Notes: generated by a model not told the origin, from the sequence alone. Numbered from the stretch's first letter, positions 25,484 through 34,595 are shown. The stretch is DNA of 64,000 nucleotides from Oceanococcus sp. HetDA_MAG_MS8 (GCA_019192445.1 JAHCMK010000004.1:186001-250000); one strand, 5' to 3'. Translations and numbers: made by a program.

Positions 25484-25558
25484 TCGCAGCTGCCACTCAT
25501 CGACAATCATGGCCCGCCTAGAGTGGGCACATGACCAGGCCAGTGTTATGAGCTCTGC
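25293..25558 (+). repeat. Direct repeat copy 2
   Basis: Second copy of the 22246-22511 sequence at a constant offset of 3047 bases. Its right end (25546-25558) forms the last codons of the convergent alpha/beta hydrolase gene. Homology begins abruptly at 25293. Confidence 0.95.
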
Positions 25559-26499
25559 TTTAAAACCTGCTGCAGGAAAGCCTGGTAGCGTGCCGCAAGC
25601 TTTGGGGGAGCTTCCACCATCGGCATATGACCAATTCCCGGCCAAACTTCGATCTCGATATGGGGTATGGCCGCCTGCCAGAGGGGAACCGCGGACACAT
25701 CCAGGAGTTGGTCGTCTTTGCCCCAGACCAAGAGGCTGGGTGCGTGGATTTGTTCCAGCAGGGCTGCGACCGAGCTGCGCGCACGCAACTCCTTGAAGAT
25801 TCGCGCGTAATCCTGGCGCCGTTGCATATAGTCATCGGCCAAGGCCTGCTTGATGCTGGGCGGTAGCCAGGGGGGCTGCGCCATGGTCAATGCGTAAAAG
25901 GCCTGGAACTCTTCCGCACTAGAGACCACGAAAGGGTTTGCACCGGCGGCAGCGCGCTTATCCAGTTCACTGGGCTGCGGCGAGGCCAAACCACCAGGAT
26001 CTAGCAGAGCCATCGATAGCACCCGCTGCGGATACGCAGCCGCCATATAGGCCGCGAGTTCGCCTCCCATAGAATTGCCCATCATATGCACCTGCGTCAG
26101 CCGCAAGGCGTCCAGAAATTCTATTACCCGAGCCGCTTGTGCCGGGATGGAGTAACTCGCCGCTGCATCATGACTGGATTCGCCATAGCCGGGCAGATCC
26201 GGAATCAGTACCGAGTAATCTGGAAGCAAATGCCGGGCAAAGCGGGGCCACACATTCTTATCGGCAGTAAAGCCGTGTAACAGCAGCACCGTGGGCTGGT
26301 CGGGATGCTGCGCATGGAAGTAAGTCCAATCATGCTCGCCGGCCCTGAGCTGAGCACGCTCAAAGCCATACAGCCGGGCCTCCAAGGCACCACCTTTCCA
26401 GTACAGCAGCTGGCCGGCAACCGGGTGCCAATAGGCCCCGGCTAATAGCATGACCGTAATCCCAAGTATCCCCAGCCGGAGGTAGTTCCTGCTCCGCAT
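25546..26499 (-). CDS. Alpha/beta hydrolase, membrane-anchored esterase/lipase-like
   Basis: 317 residues. An N-terminal hydrophobic segment (~8-25) would anchor or export it. Alpha/beta hydrolase motifs: LLHGFTADKNVW (oxyanion region) near residue 73, the nucleophile elbow GNSMGG near 141, WGKDDQLLD (acid) and GIGHMPMVE (His). The sequence resembles lipases/esterases of the LipH type. The end of the gene lies in the direct repeat. It is divergent from the sterol-desaturase-family gene, sharing a 213-base regulatory gap. Confidence 0.88.
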   Translation of the reverse strand: MRSRNYLRLGILGITVMLLAGAYWHPVAGQLLYWKGGALEARLYGFERAQLRAGEHDWTYFHAQHPDQPTVLLLHGFTADKNVWPRFARHLLPDYSVLIPDLPGYGESSHDAAASYSIPAQAARVIEFLDALRLTQVHMMGNSMGGELAAYMAAAYPQRVLSMALLDPGGLASPQPSELDKRAAAGANPFVVSSAEEFQAFYALTMAQPPWLPPSIKQALADDYMQRRQDYARIFKELRARSSVAALLEQIHAPSLLVWGKDDQLLDVSAVPLWQAAIPHIEIEVWPGIGHMPMVEAPPKLAARYQAFLQQVLKQSS

Positions 26500-26567
26500 G
26501 TGCTCCTCCTCGCGCCCTGACCGCAGCGCTTCCTGGCGGCACTGTAGACCGAAGCTTGGGGCCTGCC

Positions 26568-26619
26568 TTGACGATTGGTGCCAAATTCAGCGGCCAGAGC
26601 AATTGTCACCAATGGTCAA
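26568..26619. promoter_or_regulatory. Long inverted repeat, candidate operator
   Basis: Left arm TTGACGATTGGTG (26568-26580) and right arm CACCAATGGTCAA (26607-26619) are complementary at 12 of 13 positions, separated by 26 bases. It lies between the divergent hydrolase (start 26499) and sterol-desaturase-family (start 26713) genes, so it may bind a dimeric regulator controlling one or both. No T-run follows, which argues against a terminator. Confidence 0.55.
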
Positions 26620-26712
26620 TACCGCCATCTGCAAGCCGCCAAAGATGTGCGCATCACATTGCCCACCTCGAGTTTTTGGGTGCGGCACATCGCTGAGCAC
26701 AGGATCAAGGCT

Positions 26713-28032
26713 ATGAGCATCAAGAACATCTCCCAACTATGGCGCGCGGACTTGCGCTTCTCCGAAAGGTTTCGGCCCTTCACGAACCTTGTAGCGGTGG
26801 GTTTTGCCATGGGCTTTAGCGTGGCCTTCCTGCCCTTGTTCTTGAGCACCACCTTTGCTGTGGTCGGCCCCTCCCTGGGGGAACCGGTGAGCTTTGGTTT
26901 GGTCATGGAGCAATTCCACGTGTTCTGGGAATGGGCCCAGGCCGGAGGGCATCAGGCCTTTTTCGCTGGCGTGGTTATATTGGTTGCCAGTGCGCTTGCC
27001 AGCCGTGCTCTGGCCGGTCTACGCGCCTACTGGTTGTACCGCGGCGAGAACGGGGAGCGCTTTCCACAAGACCAGTTTTGGACCTATATGGGCCTGAACT
27101 TTCTGGGCCTCCTAGGCACCCTTGCCACGGGTTGGCTGGTTTGGGCGCTGGCCCGCTGGCAAGGGGTGGACCTAGGTTCGGCCATGCAGGCCTTGGTCGC
27201 CATGGGGGAATGGGCGCACCAGCGGGTGCAATGGCATGTTCCCACGCTGATTGAGCTGCCTGGCTGGCTGGCCATATTGCCCATTTTAATGCTCGCGGGG
27301 CTGCTGCATTACTTGGCCCATGCCGCGAGTCACTTATTGCGCGCCCCTTGGTTGCTATTTCATCGGGTTCATCACATGCCCGAGGTCCTCAGCGCGCACA
27401 CCACCACACCGGTGTTTTTTGCCATCCCTTTGCTTCTCATCGTCGTCGTTCCCTACAACTTTATGTTTGCTGCTGCGACCAAACTGTTCGCCAGCCAACC
27501 CTTGTATCTGGAAACCCTAATTCTGTCCGCATTGGCACAGATCATCGATCCCTGGGCCCATGCCTCAGCGCTGTACCAAGAGGCACGCCGCAACAAGTTC
27601 TTACGCTGGATGGGTCTGGCCTTTATGACCGGTGCCTACCACGCCATGCATCACAGCGCCGACCCCAAAGTAGCCGGGCGCAGCGGCGCCAACAACATGG
27701 TGAACTTTGGTGGCTTGGGTTGCCCCTTTGGCATCTGGGACCGTCTCTTTGGAACCTTTGTGGAGCTGAGTGAGGAAACGCCTCCGCCGGGGCTCACTCA
27801 GCGCCCTCCTCTAGCCATGAACCCTCTGCGCTTAGCCTTTGCCGGAATGGCGCAGATAATCTACGAACTCAAAGCCAATACCGGCTGGAATACACGACTG
27901 TGGATTGTGTTTGGCCCGGCCTCCTGGGATCCCCCCATCACCAAAGATTTTGCCCTGGCCGTAGGCGAGCAAGCCTCATCAACAAGCACCCTGCCCCAGG
28001 CTCCAGCCCATAAGCTGTTGCTCAATGACTAG
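26713..28032 (+). CDS. Sterol desaturase / fatty-acid hydroxylase superfamily membrane protein
   Basis: 439 residues from ATG 26713 (AGGA 8 bases upstream; an upstream frame to 26575 lacks support). Several transmembrane segments and the three His clusters of di-iron membrane oxygenases: HYLAHAASH, HRVHH and HAMHH, followed by NFGGLGCPFGIWDRLFGTF, typical of the family. It probably hydroxylates or desaturates a lipid or hydrocarbon at the membrane; substrate unknown. Convergent with the AraC gene that follows. Confidence 0.88.
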   Translation: MSIKNISQLWRADLRFSERFRPFTNLVAVGFAMGFSVAFLPLFLSTTFAVVGPSLGEPVSFGLVMEQFHVFWEWAQAGGHQAFFAGVVILVASALASRALAGLRAYWLYRGENGERFPQDQFWTYMGLNFLGLLGTLATGWLVWALARWQGVDLGSAMQALVAMGEWAHQRVQWHVPTLIELPGWLAILPILMLAGLLHYLAHAASHLLRAPWLLFHRVHHMPEVLSAHTTTPVFFAIPLLLIVVVPYNFMFAAATKLFASQPLYLETLILSALAQIIDPWAHASALYQEARRNKFLRWMGLAFMTGAYHAMHHSADPKVAGRSGANNMVNFGGLGCPFGIWDRLFGTFVELSEETPPPGLTQRPPLAMNPLRLAFAGMAQIIYELKANTGWNTRLWIVFGPASWDPPITKDFALAVGEQASSTSTLPQAPAHKLLLND

Positions 28033-28108
28033 GAATACACTCAATAAATCGCTGTGCTCTCGGCTTTCTTCAGCGGCTCATTCACGGCAAGGGCATTTTT
28101 TGCGTCAC

Positions 28109-29125
28109 TCAAGCGGCCTGGCGTACAGCGGCGTTTTGCTGACGCAGATACTGGGTGGGCGACATGTCCAGCCAGCGGCGAAAAGCCCGGTTAAACGCAC
28201 TTTGCTCAGAAAACCCGAGCAAAAGCGCGACTTCCGATAGGCTCACTTGGCGGTCACGCAGGTAGACGCAGGCCATTCTTTTTCTGGCCGCATCCACCAT
28301 GCTGGAATAACTCACTCCATAGCCTGCCAAAAATCGCTGCAGGCCTCGTCTAGACATCCCCACCTTGGCGGCAACCGCGTCAATGTGCGGGTGGCCCAAC
28401 TGCATCTGCGCCAACAAGGCTTGATGCAGCGCCCGCAGCAGCTCATCAGTGGCAGTTAACACTGGCTCATCCGCAGCGCCTTCCAACATACTTGCCATGC
28501 GCATGGATTCCGGCGGATATAAGGCCAGCTGTATTGCCGCCGGTGGTAACCAGACGCGAAGACTAGGGCAATCAAAATCCATCGCGCACTGAAAAAATGC
28601 CTCGAACCGTCGGCGCTGCGCCGGTTCCGGCCCCATCCATTCCAGGCGCTGGGGCGCTAATGTGGGCATCCGTGTCAACTGCCGGGCAACGCTCATGGTC
28701 CCGGCCATCAGCACATGGTCAGAAAGACGCGTGCCAACATCGCCGAAGTCGTTCCCCCATTCCAAACATAGCTGATCTCCGTCCAATCGCATTTCGGCAA
28801 ACCCGCCGTTGAATAGGCTGGGCTGGAAGCGCTCAAAGAGTCTCCATGCCTCTCCTGCCGACGGTGCATTGGCCAGGACATAGCCTAGAGCTCCGAGGTG
28901 ATGTAATCGGACACGCGCGCCGATATCCAAACCAATGGGCGACTGCGGATATTGCGCTTGGATGCGTTGCAGAAACGCCCACCATTGAGCGTTACGAAGT
29001 GGCCGCCTCGCATCGAAGCGAGACAGCTCAGCAAGCAAGTCCGTGTCGGCACAGCCTCGCTCTTGCAGATAGTCCAACAAGACCCCAGTCACGTTGCCCG
29101 ACACATGAAACTCACTGACCGACAT
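28109..29125 (-). CDS. AraC-family transcriptional regulator next to DUF1302 gene
   Basis: 338 residues from ATG 29125, which is preceded by GAGGAG; the frame extends to 29173. N-terminal OruR-like effector domain (IGLDIGARVRLHHLGALGYVL) and C-terminal AraC DNA-binding domain (MSRRGLQRFL, LLGFSEQSAFNRAFRRWL). Divergent from the DUF1302 outer-membrane protein gene across 163 bases, so it is the obvious candidate regulator of that gene. Effector unknown. Confidence 0.9.
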   Translation of the reverse strand: MSVSEFHVSGNVTGVLLDYLQERGCADTDLLAELSRFDARRPLRNAQWWAFLQRIQAQYPQSPIGLDIGARVRLHHLGALGYVLANAPSAGEAWRLFERFQPSLFNGGFAEMRLDGDQLCLEWGNDFGDVGTRLSDHVLMAGTMSVARQLTRMPTLAPQRLEWMGPEPAQRRRFEAFFQCAMDFDCPSLRVWLPPAAIQLALYPPESMRMASMLEGAADEPVLTATDELLRALHQALLAQMQLGHPHIDAVAAKVGMSRRGLQRFLAGYGVSYSSMVDAARKRMACVYLRDRQVSLSEVALLLGFSEQSAFNRAFRRWLDMSPTQYLRQQNAAVRQAA

Positions 29126-29214
29126 GGTTCGTGTCTCCTCTCTCCCAAGCACCATCGTCAGCGCGGCTGGCACCGAAAGTCAATATGTCTGTGCAGTAAC
29201 ACCTTAGGGTAGGC

Positions 29215-29237
29215 GTGGCAAAAAAACTGGGTGCCAC
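29215..29237. promoter_or_regulatory. Inverted repeat upstream of DUF1302 gene
   Basis: GTGGCA (29215-29220) and TGCCAC (29232-29237) flank an A-run and 11 bases in total. It lies 51 bases before the DUF1302 start and downstream of the divergent AraC start. The spacing does not fit a sigma-54 promoter. It may be a regulator site; weak evidence. Confidence 0.3.
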
Positions 29238-29288
29238 CACCCTGCCGGAGGGGCGCAGCGGCGCCGGTGAATTGTTTGGGGAGACACA

Positions 29289-31442
29289 ATGATGCGGATG
29301 TGGAGGCGCTTAACGGCGCTATTGCTTGTGAGCTATTCATCCATGCTCTGGAGCCTAGAATTTGGCCTGGGCAATATCGATCTCAGCTGGAATAACCGGG
29401 TATCCCTTGGCGCCGCTTGGCGGGTTGAAAACCGTGATCCTGCATTGATCGGAAAGCTCAACCTCAATCCGGACCTCTGTCCTGACGGCTGCATCTCACT
29501 CAGCGGTGACCCAGAGCCGAACCAGAGATTGGTCGATGCTCCTGGTGCCTATTTGGGGCATGAGCAAGACGACGGCAACATGAGCTATGACCAAGGCGAT
29601 ATGGTTGCCGCGGTAGCCAAATGGACCACGACCCTGCAAGCCCAATGGCGCGATACCAGCGTCAAGCTGCGTGGCATCGGCTTCTACGACGCGATCAACA
29701 GCGACTTTCTGGAGCGCCACTTCAACACCGCATTTCAGCCCCAGCGGGTTGCGCGAGATGTGCGTGTGGACGGCTTGGTCGGTTCAGAAGCCGAGCTGCT
29801 GGATTGGAGTATTGCCCAATCCTTCAGCATCGGAGATCGGTTTATTGATGTGTCATTGGGCCAGCAATACTTGCGCTGGGGCGAGTCGGCTCTTATTCCG
29901 CTGAACTCCCTCGCCGAAATCAATCCGCCGGATGCCAGGCGCTTACGCCAACCTGGCTTTGAGGTTAACGAGGTCTTTAGGCCCGTACCCATGGCCGTCA
30001 TTAGTGGCGATCTCTTCCCCCAATGGAACCTCACAGCGCAAGCCTTTTATCAATGGAAATGGCGACCCGTAGTCGCCGACCCCGCCGGCAGTTTTTTTGG
30101 CACCTCCGACCAACTCTATCGCGACAACTCTGTGGCGATATTTGGGCTCGGGAACTACCCCGAAGACCCCCAGGGCCAGAACCGCATCAGCAATGACTTT
30201 GCCGCATTGCTCACCAACACATCCTTTACCGCACAGGTGCGTGACGACCGTGCCGGCTATGCCCGCGATGACGGGCAATTCGGCCTCAAAGTAAGCTGGT
30301 TTGGGGACTTCTTGCTGCCAAGCACCGAATGGAGCCTGCACGCTATGCAGTATCACAGCCGCCTCCCTTATGGCTCCGCCATGGCGGCTGAAGAAACCTG
30401 CCTGCGCGATGCCGTCACCGATAATTTATTGGCCTATGTAGCCGCCTGTCAGGGCTTCCAGCTCCTGGGCGGTCAAGAGCCCTTACCACTCGATACCATT
30501 GAGCTGTTGATTGAATACCCTGAAGACATCCAGCTCTACGGCTTAAGCTTCAATACCAATTGGGGAAGCTGGTCCATTGCCGGGGAATATACCCATCGTC
30601 CTAATCTTCCCCTCCAAGTCCACGCGCCTGACCTCACATGGGCGGCCTTGAACCCGGCCTTTCCCGAGGAAGATATTGTCATTGGAGTTGAGGGGTTGCT
30701 AGGCGCCCTGGGCGGCGCGCTGGATAGCGCACTACAACCCGTCTTGAATGCGGCCTTAAGCGGCGTCACCGGAGGTTTCCCAATAGTAGTACCGGGGGCC
30801 CGCAATGCCCTACCGGATGATATCGAAACGGGATTTAGAGGAAACACTATTCAAGGCCGGCAATACATACCCGGCTTTGAGCGCTTCGCCGTGGACCAAC
30901 TCCAAATCACGGGTATTCGCCTCTGGGGAGCGTCAGCACCCCTGCTCAAGTGGCTACGCGCCGATCAACTGCTGATGCTGGTCGAGGTAGGCGCCATGCA
31001 TATCCGCGACCTTCCCGATGTGCAGGACTTGCAGCTGGAGAGCGGCACCCCCCGCGGGACGCATAACAACCCCGGCGCCGATGGCAGCGGCCAACCTGAT
31101 GGTCAACCCGATACCCGCCTGCAAAATCCTACCCAACAAACCACTGGCTTTGTCACTGCCTGGTCCTGGGGATACCGCAGCCTCTTCCGTCTGGAATACA
31201 ACGATGTGTTCGGCGGCATGCAGCTGCGACCATTATTGATTGTGGGCCACGACCCACAAGGGACCGCTCCTCGACCCATGCAGAACTTCATCGAAGACCG
31301 CATCGACATGCTGTTGGGAGCCGACCTGCAGATCAACCAACAATGGTCGGCCAGCTTGCGCTATCAGATGTTTCATGGCGACGGGGATTACGCCCTACGC
31401 GATCGGGACAATGTCTCGGCAGCCATCGCGCTGACCTTTTGA
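29289..31442 (+). CDS. DUF1302 family outer-membrane protein
   Basis: 717 residues, ATG preceded by GGGGAGA. Signal peptide to about residue 22 (MLWSLEF). The mature part is rich in aromatic beta-strand patterns (LSWNNRVSLGAAWRVENRD at the start; SLRYQMFHGDGDYALRDRDNVSAAIALTF at the end) as expected of a large beta-barrel. DUF1302 proteins usually occur with DUF1329 proteins in clusters for hydrophobic compounds or esters and are thought to be outer-membrane channels. The DUF1329 partner here is 3.3 kb away, beyond the bd-oxidase operon. Confidence 0.88.
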   Translation: MMRMWRRLTALLLVSYSSMLWSLEFGLGNIDLSWNNRVSLGAAWRVENRDPALIGKLNLNPDLCPDGCISLSGDPEPNQRLVDAPGAYLGHEQDDGNMSYDQGDMVAAVAKWTTTLQAQWRDTSVKLRGIGFYDAINSDFLERHFNTAFQPQRVARDVRVDGLVGSEAELLDWSIAQSFSIGDRFIDVSLGQQYLRWGESALIPLNSLAEINPPDARRLRQPGFEVNEVFRPVPMAVISGDLFPQWNLTAQAFYQWKWRPVVADPAGSFFGTSDQLYRDNSVAIFGLGNYPEDPQGQNRISNDFAALLTNTSFTAQVRDDRAGYARDDGQFGLKVSWFGDFLLPSTEWSLHAMQYHSRLPYGSAMAAEETCLRDAVTDNLLAYVAACQGFQLLGGQEPLPLDTIELLIEYPEDIQLYGLSFNTNWGSWSIAGEYTHRPNLPLQVHAPDLTWAALNPAFPEEDIVIGVEGLLGALGGALDSALQPVLNAALSGVTGGFPIVVPGARNALPDDIETGFRGNTIQGRQYIPGFERFAVDQLQITGIRLWGASAPLLKWLRADQLLMLVEVGAMHIRDLPDVQDLQLESGTPRGTHNNPGADGSGQPDGQPDTRLQNPTQQTTGFVTAWSWGYRSLFRLEYNDVFGGMQLRPLLIVGHDPQGTAPRPMQNFIEDRIDMLLGADLQINQQWSASLRYQMFHGDGDYALRDRDNVSAAIALTF

Positions 31443-31512
31443 CTCCCAACCGTCTGTCGAATGGCAATTAATTGGAGTCCAACACCGGCGTACGGCCCCT
31501 GCGCGAGCCCGC

Positions 31513-32556
31513 CTAGCCGTAGCTCAACGGCGCCGCCTTGCCCCGGAAGATGCGATAGACGAACACCGTGTACGCCAAAATGGTGGGAATCACCAACAAG
31601 GCGCCTCCGAGAATGATCATCAGGGACTCGGGGGCACTGGCCGCGTCCCAGATGGTGATGCGGTCCACCACCAGGTAGGGAAACAGGCTGTAGGCCAGCC
31701 CCAAGAAGGCCATCACGAACAAGGCCACCGAGCCGGAGAACGGAGCCCAGTCCCAGCGTGCCAGGCCACGTGCGTTGCCATGGGTGGTGTCCTGCTCCAG
31801 GCGCGCCAGGAAGATGGCCAGCAAAACCACCAGAGCCGCACTGATCAGGGGGATGGGCAGCAAGGCGAAGAAGGTCTGCAGCGAGAACCAGCGGGCGAAG
31901 ATTTGTGGGCTGACTGCCGGTGTGGCTATCGACACCGCAGCAATCCCGGCAGCCGTCACAATGAGAGCGATACGGGCCCAGTGCACGGCGCGGCGCTGTA
32001 AGTCGTCTTCGGTTTTCATAATCAGCCAACCGGCGCCCAGCAAGGCGTAGCCGCCGGCCAACCCGATGCCGATACCCAGGGCAAACAGCCAAGCCCAGCC
32101 GTCGCTGCGAAAGCCGGTAACCAGTTGCCCCAGCATCACGCCCTGGGACAAGGAGGCCAGCAGGCTGCCGGCAAAGAAGGCCCGGTCCCAGGCCGGCTTA
32201 TGCCGAGCGCGGGCCTTCACCCGGAAGTCAAACGCCACTCCGCGCAGGATCAAACCCGCCAACATCAGGGTTACCGGCAGATAGAGATTGGTGAGAATCA
32301 CCCCGTGTGCCAGGGGAAAAGCCACCAGCAGCAGCCCCACCCCCAGCACCAGCCAGGTTTCGTTGGCATCCCAGAAGGGGCCGATGGAGCCAATCATGGT
32401 GTCGCGTTCGTGCTCGCTGCGGGCTTGGGGCAGCAAGATCCCCACGCCCAGGTCGTAGCCATCCAGCACCACGTAGATGAGCATGGACAAGCCCATCAGG
32501 CCCATGAAGATTAGCGGCAGCCAGAATTCGGCGCTGTTCATATCGGCGGGGATCAT
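31513..32556 (-). CDS. cydB: Cytochrome bd-type ubiquinol oxidase subunit II
   Basis: 347 residues, multiple transmembrane segments. The N-terminus FWLPLIFMGLMGLSMLIYVVLDGYDLGVGIL and IGPFWDANETWLVLGVGLLLVAFP are typical of CydB/CioB. It pairs with CydA to reduce oxygen to water with quinol electrons. ATG 32556 has AAGGAG at 7 bases and overlaps the cydA stop (ATGA). No cydX-like small gene was recognised after it. Confidence 0.94.
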   Translation of the reverse strand: MIPADMNSAEFWLPLIFMGLMGLSMLIYVVLDGYDLGVGILLPQARSEHERDTMIGSIGPFWDANETWLVLGVGLLLVAFPLAHGVILTNLYLPVTLMLAGLILRGVAFDFRVKARARHKPAWDRAFFAGSLLASLSQGVMLGQLVTGFRSDGWAWLFALGIGIGLAGGYALLGAGWLIMKTEDDLQRRAVHWARIALIVTAAGIAAVSIATPAVSPQIFARWFSLQTFFALLPIPLISAALVVLLAIFLARLEQDTTHGNARGLARWDWAPFSGSVALFVMAFLGLAYSLFPYLVVDRITIWDAASAPESLMIILGGALLVIPTILAYTVFVYRIFRGKAAPLSYG

Positions 32557-33914
32557 GCCGGCGCTCCTTGCGGCAGCTCTTGGGCCACCGGGACAAAGTC
32601 TTTGGCTTCAGGATCGTCAGCGCGGCGCGCCAAGTAGAAGATCACCGAGATGTAGGCGCTGGTCAGCACCACGTACAAACTTAAGTAAATGGCCAGCGAG
32701 GTCCAGATCAGGCCCGCCCCCACATTGGGGGCCGCCGCATCAGCCGTACTCAGTACGCCCTGTACCAGCCAGGGCTGACGGCCGATTTCGGTGGTGTACC
32801 AGCCCGATAGCACCGCGACCCAGCCGGAGAAACTCATGGCCACAAACACACGTTGTAACCAGGGCCCAATCTGCCCCTGCCGGCGCAGTTGCCACAGCCC
32901 CAACCAGCTCAGCAGCAGCATCAGCATGCCCATGCCCACCATGATGCGGAAGCTCCAGAACACCTTGGCCACCGGCGGGTGAACCCCATCAAAGGCGTCA
33001 ATGCCCTGCACCACGCCATCCCAGTCATGAGTGAGGATGAAGGAGGCCATGCGCGGCACTTCGATGGCGTAGTCATTGCTCTGCGTCTCGGCGTTGGGAA
33101 TCCCAAATAGCACCAAGGGTGCACCGGCGCGTGTTTCCCACAAGCCTTCCATCGCTGCCACCTTGGCCGGCTGATGTTCCAGGGTGTTCAGTCCGTGCAT
33201 ATCGCCAGCGAGAATCTGAATGGGGATAAGGACCGCACCCAGAATCACGCCCACTTTCAGGCCTAGCTTGGCTTCGCCGGCATCACTACCACGGCGCAGG
33301 CGGTAGGCCGAAAGCCCGGCGACCAAAAAGGCCGCGGTGAGACCCGAGGCCAACAGCATGTGCACCAGGCGGTAGGGCATGGAGGGATTGAACAAGATCG
33401 CCAGCCAATCGGTGGCGTGGGCCACACCTTCACGCATCTCAAAGCCCACCGGGGTGTGCATCCAGGAGTTGAGCACCAAAATCCAGAAGGCGGAGAAGCT
33501 GGTGCCCAGGCACACCAGCATGGTGGCGATGGTATGAACCCGATTGGAGACCTTGCCCTGGCCGAAGAGCATCACGGCGAGGAAGGTGGCCTCGAGGAAG
33601 AAGGCCGTAATCACCTCGTAGGCCAGCAAGGGCCCTGCGATGTTGCCCACTTTTTCCATGAAGCCCGGCCAGTTGGTGCCGAACTGGAAGCTCATGGTGA
33701 TGCCGCTGACCACACCCATGGCAAAGGACAAGGCAAAGACCTTGACCCAGAAGCGGTACAGCCCATCCCAACGCGCGTCGCCGGTGGCATTGAAACGCAG
33801 TTTGAAAAACAGAAGCAACCAGCCCAGGGCGATGGTCAGGGTGGGAAAGAGAATGTGAAAACTGATGTTGGCGGCAAACTGAATGCGCGCCAAGCTCAGG
33901 GCATCAAAGTCCAT
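32553..33914 (-). CDS. cydA: Cytochrome bd-type ubiquinol oxidase subunit I (CIO-like, short Q-loop)
   Basis: 453 residues from ATG 33914 (GGAGG 6 bases upstream; another ATG at 33920 sits right against it). The N-terminal LARIQFAANISFHILFP holds the heme b595 His. The quinol-site segment PAKVAAMEGLWETR keeps the conserved Lys and Glu, and the GDMHGLNTLEHQP stretch precedes it. The protein is shorter than E. coli CydA and lacks a long Q-loop, as in cyanide-insensitive CioA. It overlaps the end of the GbsR-type regulator gene. Confidence 0.93.
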   Translation of the reverse strand: MDFDALSLARIQFAANISFHILFPTLTIALGWLLLFFKLRFNATGDARWDGLYRFWVKVFALSFAMGVVSGITMSFQFGTNWPGFMEKVGNIAGPLLAYEVITAFFLEATFLAVMLFGQGKVSNRVHTIATMLVCLGTSFSAFWILVLNSWMHTPVGFEMREGVAHATDWLAILFNPSMPYRLVHMLLASGLTAAFLVAGLSAYRLRRGSDAGEAKLGLKVGVILGAVLIPIQILAGDMHGLNTLEHQPAKVAAMEGLWETRAGAPLVLFGIPNAETQSNDYAIEVPRMASFILTHDWDGVVQGIDAFDGVHPPVAKVFWSFRIMVGMGMLMLLLSWLGLWQLRRQGQIGPWLQRVFVAMSFSGWVAVLSGWYTTEIGRQPWLVQGVLSTADAAAPNVGAGLIWTSLAIYLSLYVVLTSAYISVIFYLARRADDPEAKDFVPVAQELPQGAPA

Positions 33915-34488
33915 GGTCATCCTCCACGACTGGAGTTGAGTGTGGTTTAGCGCCAGGGTGGCGCAGCCGGTCAGTCATCTCAAGCAGGCGCACAACGCCG
34001 GAACCCAGCTTGAGTAGTCGTTCTAGGGTACGCCTATCGAGCCGCTCCACTTCGCGAAACCAGGCACTGAGCAGATCGATGAGATCGTGCATTTCCTGCA
34101 TACGTTCACGCAGATGTGCCTCTTCCGGGTTGTCTGGGTCTTGCATCAGCGCGTCGCGCAACATTGACAGCGTGGGCATGACCTCGCGCTGTAGTCGCTG
34201 GTCTGCCAAGCGACGGAAAATCTCCCAGACGTCCGGCGGCGTGGTAAAGAACTCCCGTCTATCACCGGGCACACTGCGACGGTTCAGGAGTTGCCAGTTA
34301 TCCAGCTCCTTGATGCTCATGCTGACGTTGGAACGAGAGATCTGCAAGGCATCAACAATGTCGTCCGCGCAGAGCGGCTCCGGGCTAGCCACTAGGAGGG
34401 CGTAAACCTGCCCAACGGTGCGGTTAATTCCCCACCGTGAGCCCATTTCGCCAAAGTGCTGGATGAACTGTTCCCGCAGTGAATTCAC
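33904..34488 (-). CDS. GbsR/MarR-type transcriptional regulator
   Basis: 194 residues with a winged helix near residues 20-85 (GINRTVGQVYALL, DDIVDALQISRSNVSMSIKELDNWQLL, RREFF) and a long helical C-terminus rich in charged residues. It resembles the GbsR group of MarR-like repressors. It overlaps cydA by 11 bases, so regulator and oxidase form one operon. A perfect 18-bp palindrome lies just upstream, suggesting autoregulation together with cydAB. Confidence 0.88.
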   Translation of the reverse strand: MNSLREQFIQHFGEMGSRWGINRTVGQVYALLVASPEPLCADDIVDALQISRSNVSMSIKELDNWQLLNRRSVPGDRREFFTTPPDVWEIFRRLADQRLQREVMPTLSMLRDALMQDPDNPEEAHLRERMQEMHDLIDLLSAWFREVERLDRRTLERLLKLGSGVVRLLEMTDRLRHPGAKPHSTPVVEDDHGL

Positions 34489-34502
34489 GAACCCGCCTGT
34501 AG

Positions 34503-34520
34503 TTTCAGTAATTACTGAAA
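34503..34520. promoter_or_regulatory. Perfect 18-bp palindrome, likely operator of the gbsR-cydAB operon
   Basis: TTTCAGTAATTACTGAAA is fully self-complementary and begins 15 bases upstream of the regulator start at 34488. On the minus strand a possible promoter (TTGCGC, 17 bases, CAAAAT) lies just before it, so binding would cover the transcription start. A second weaker repeat GAAC-N8-GTTC is at 34525-34540. Confidence 0.7.
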
Positions 34521-34595
34521 TTTTGAACGAATATTAGTTCCAGCGCAAGTATATGCGGTGCCGGATATGGCCTGAGATATCCCGTGCAGGCAAAG

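Noticed and set aside
26911-26926. Second CACGTG-centred parS-like site
   Set aside because: Flanks do not match the consensus and it lies within a coding region.
29211-29240. Possible sigma-54 promoter before DUF1302
   Set aside because: TGGCA and GC elements are present but the GG-GC spacing is 14, not 10.
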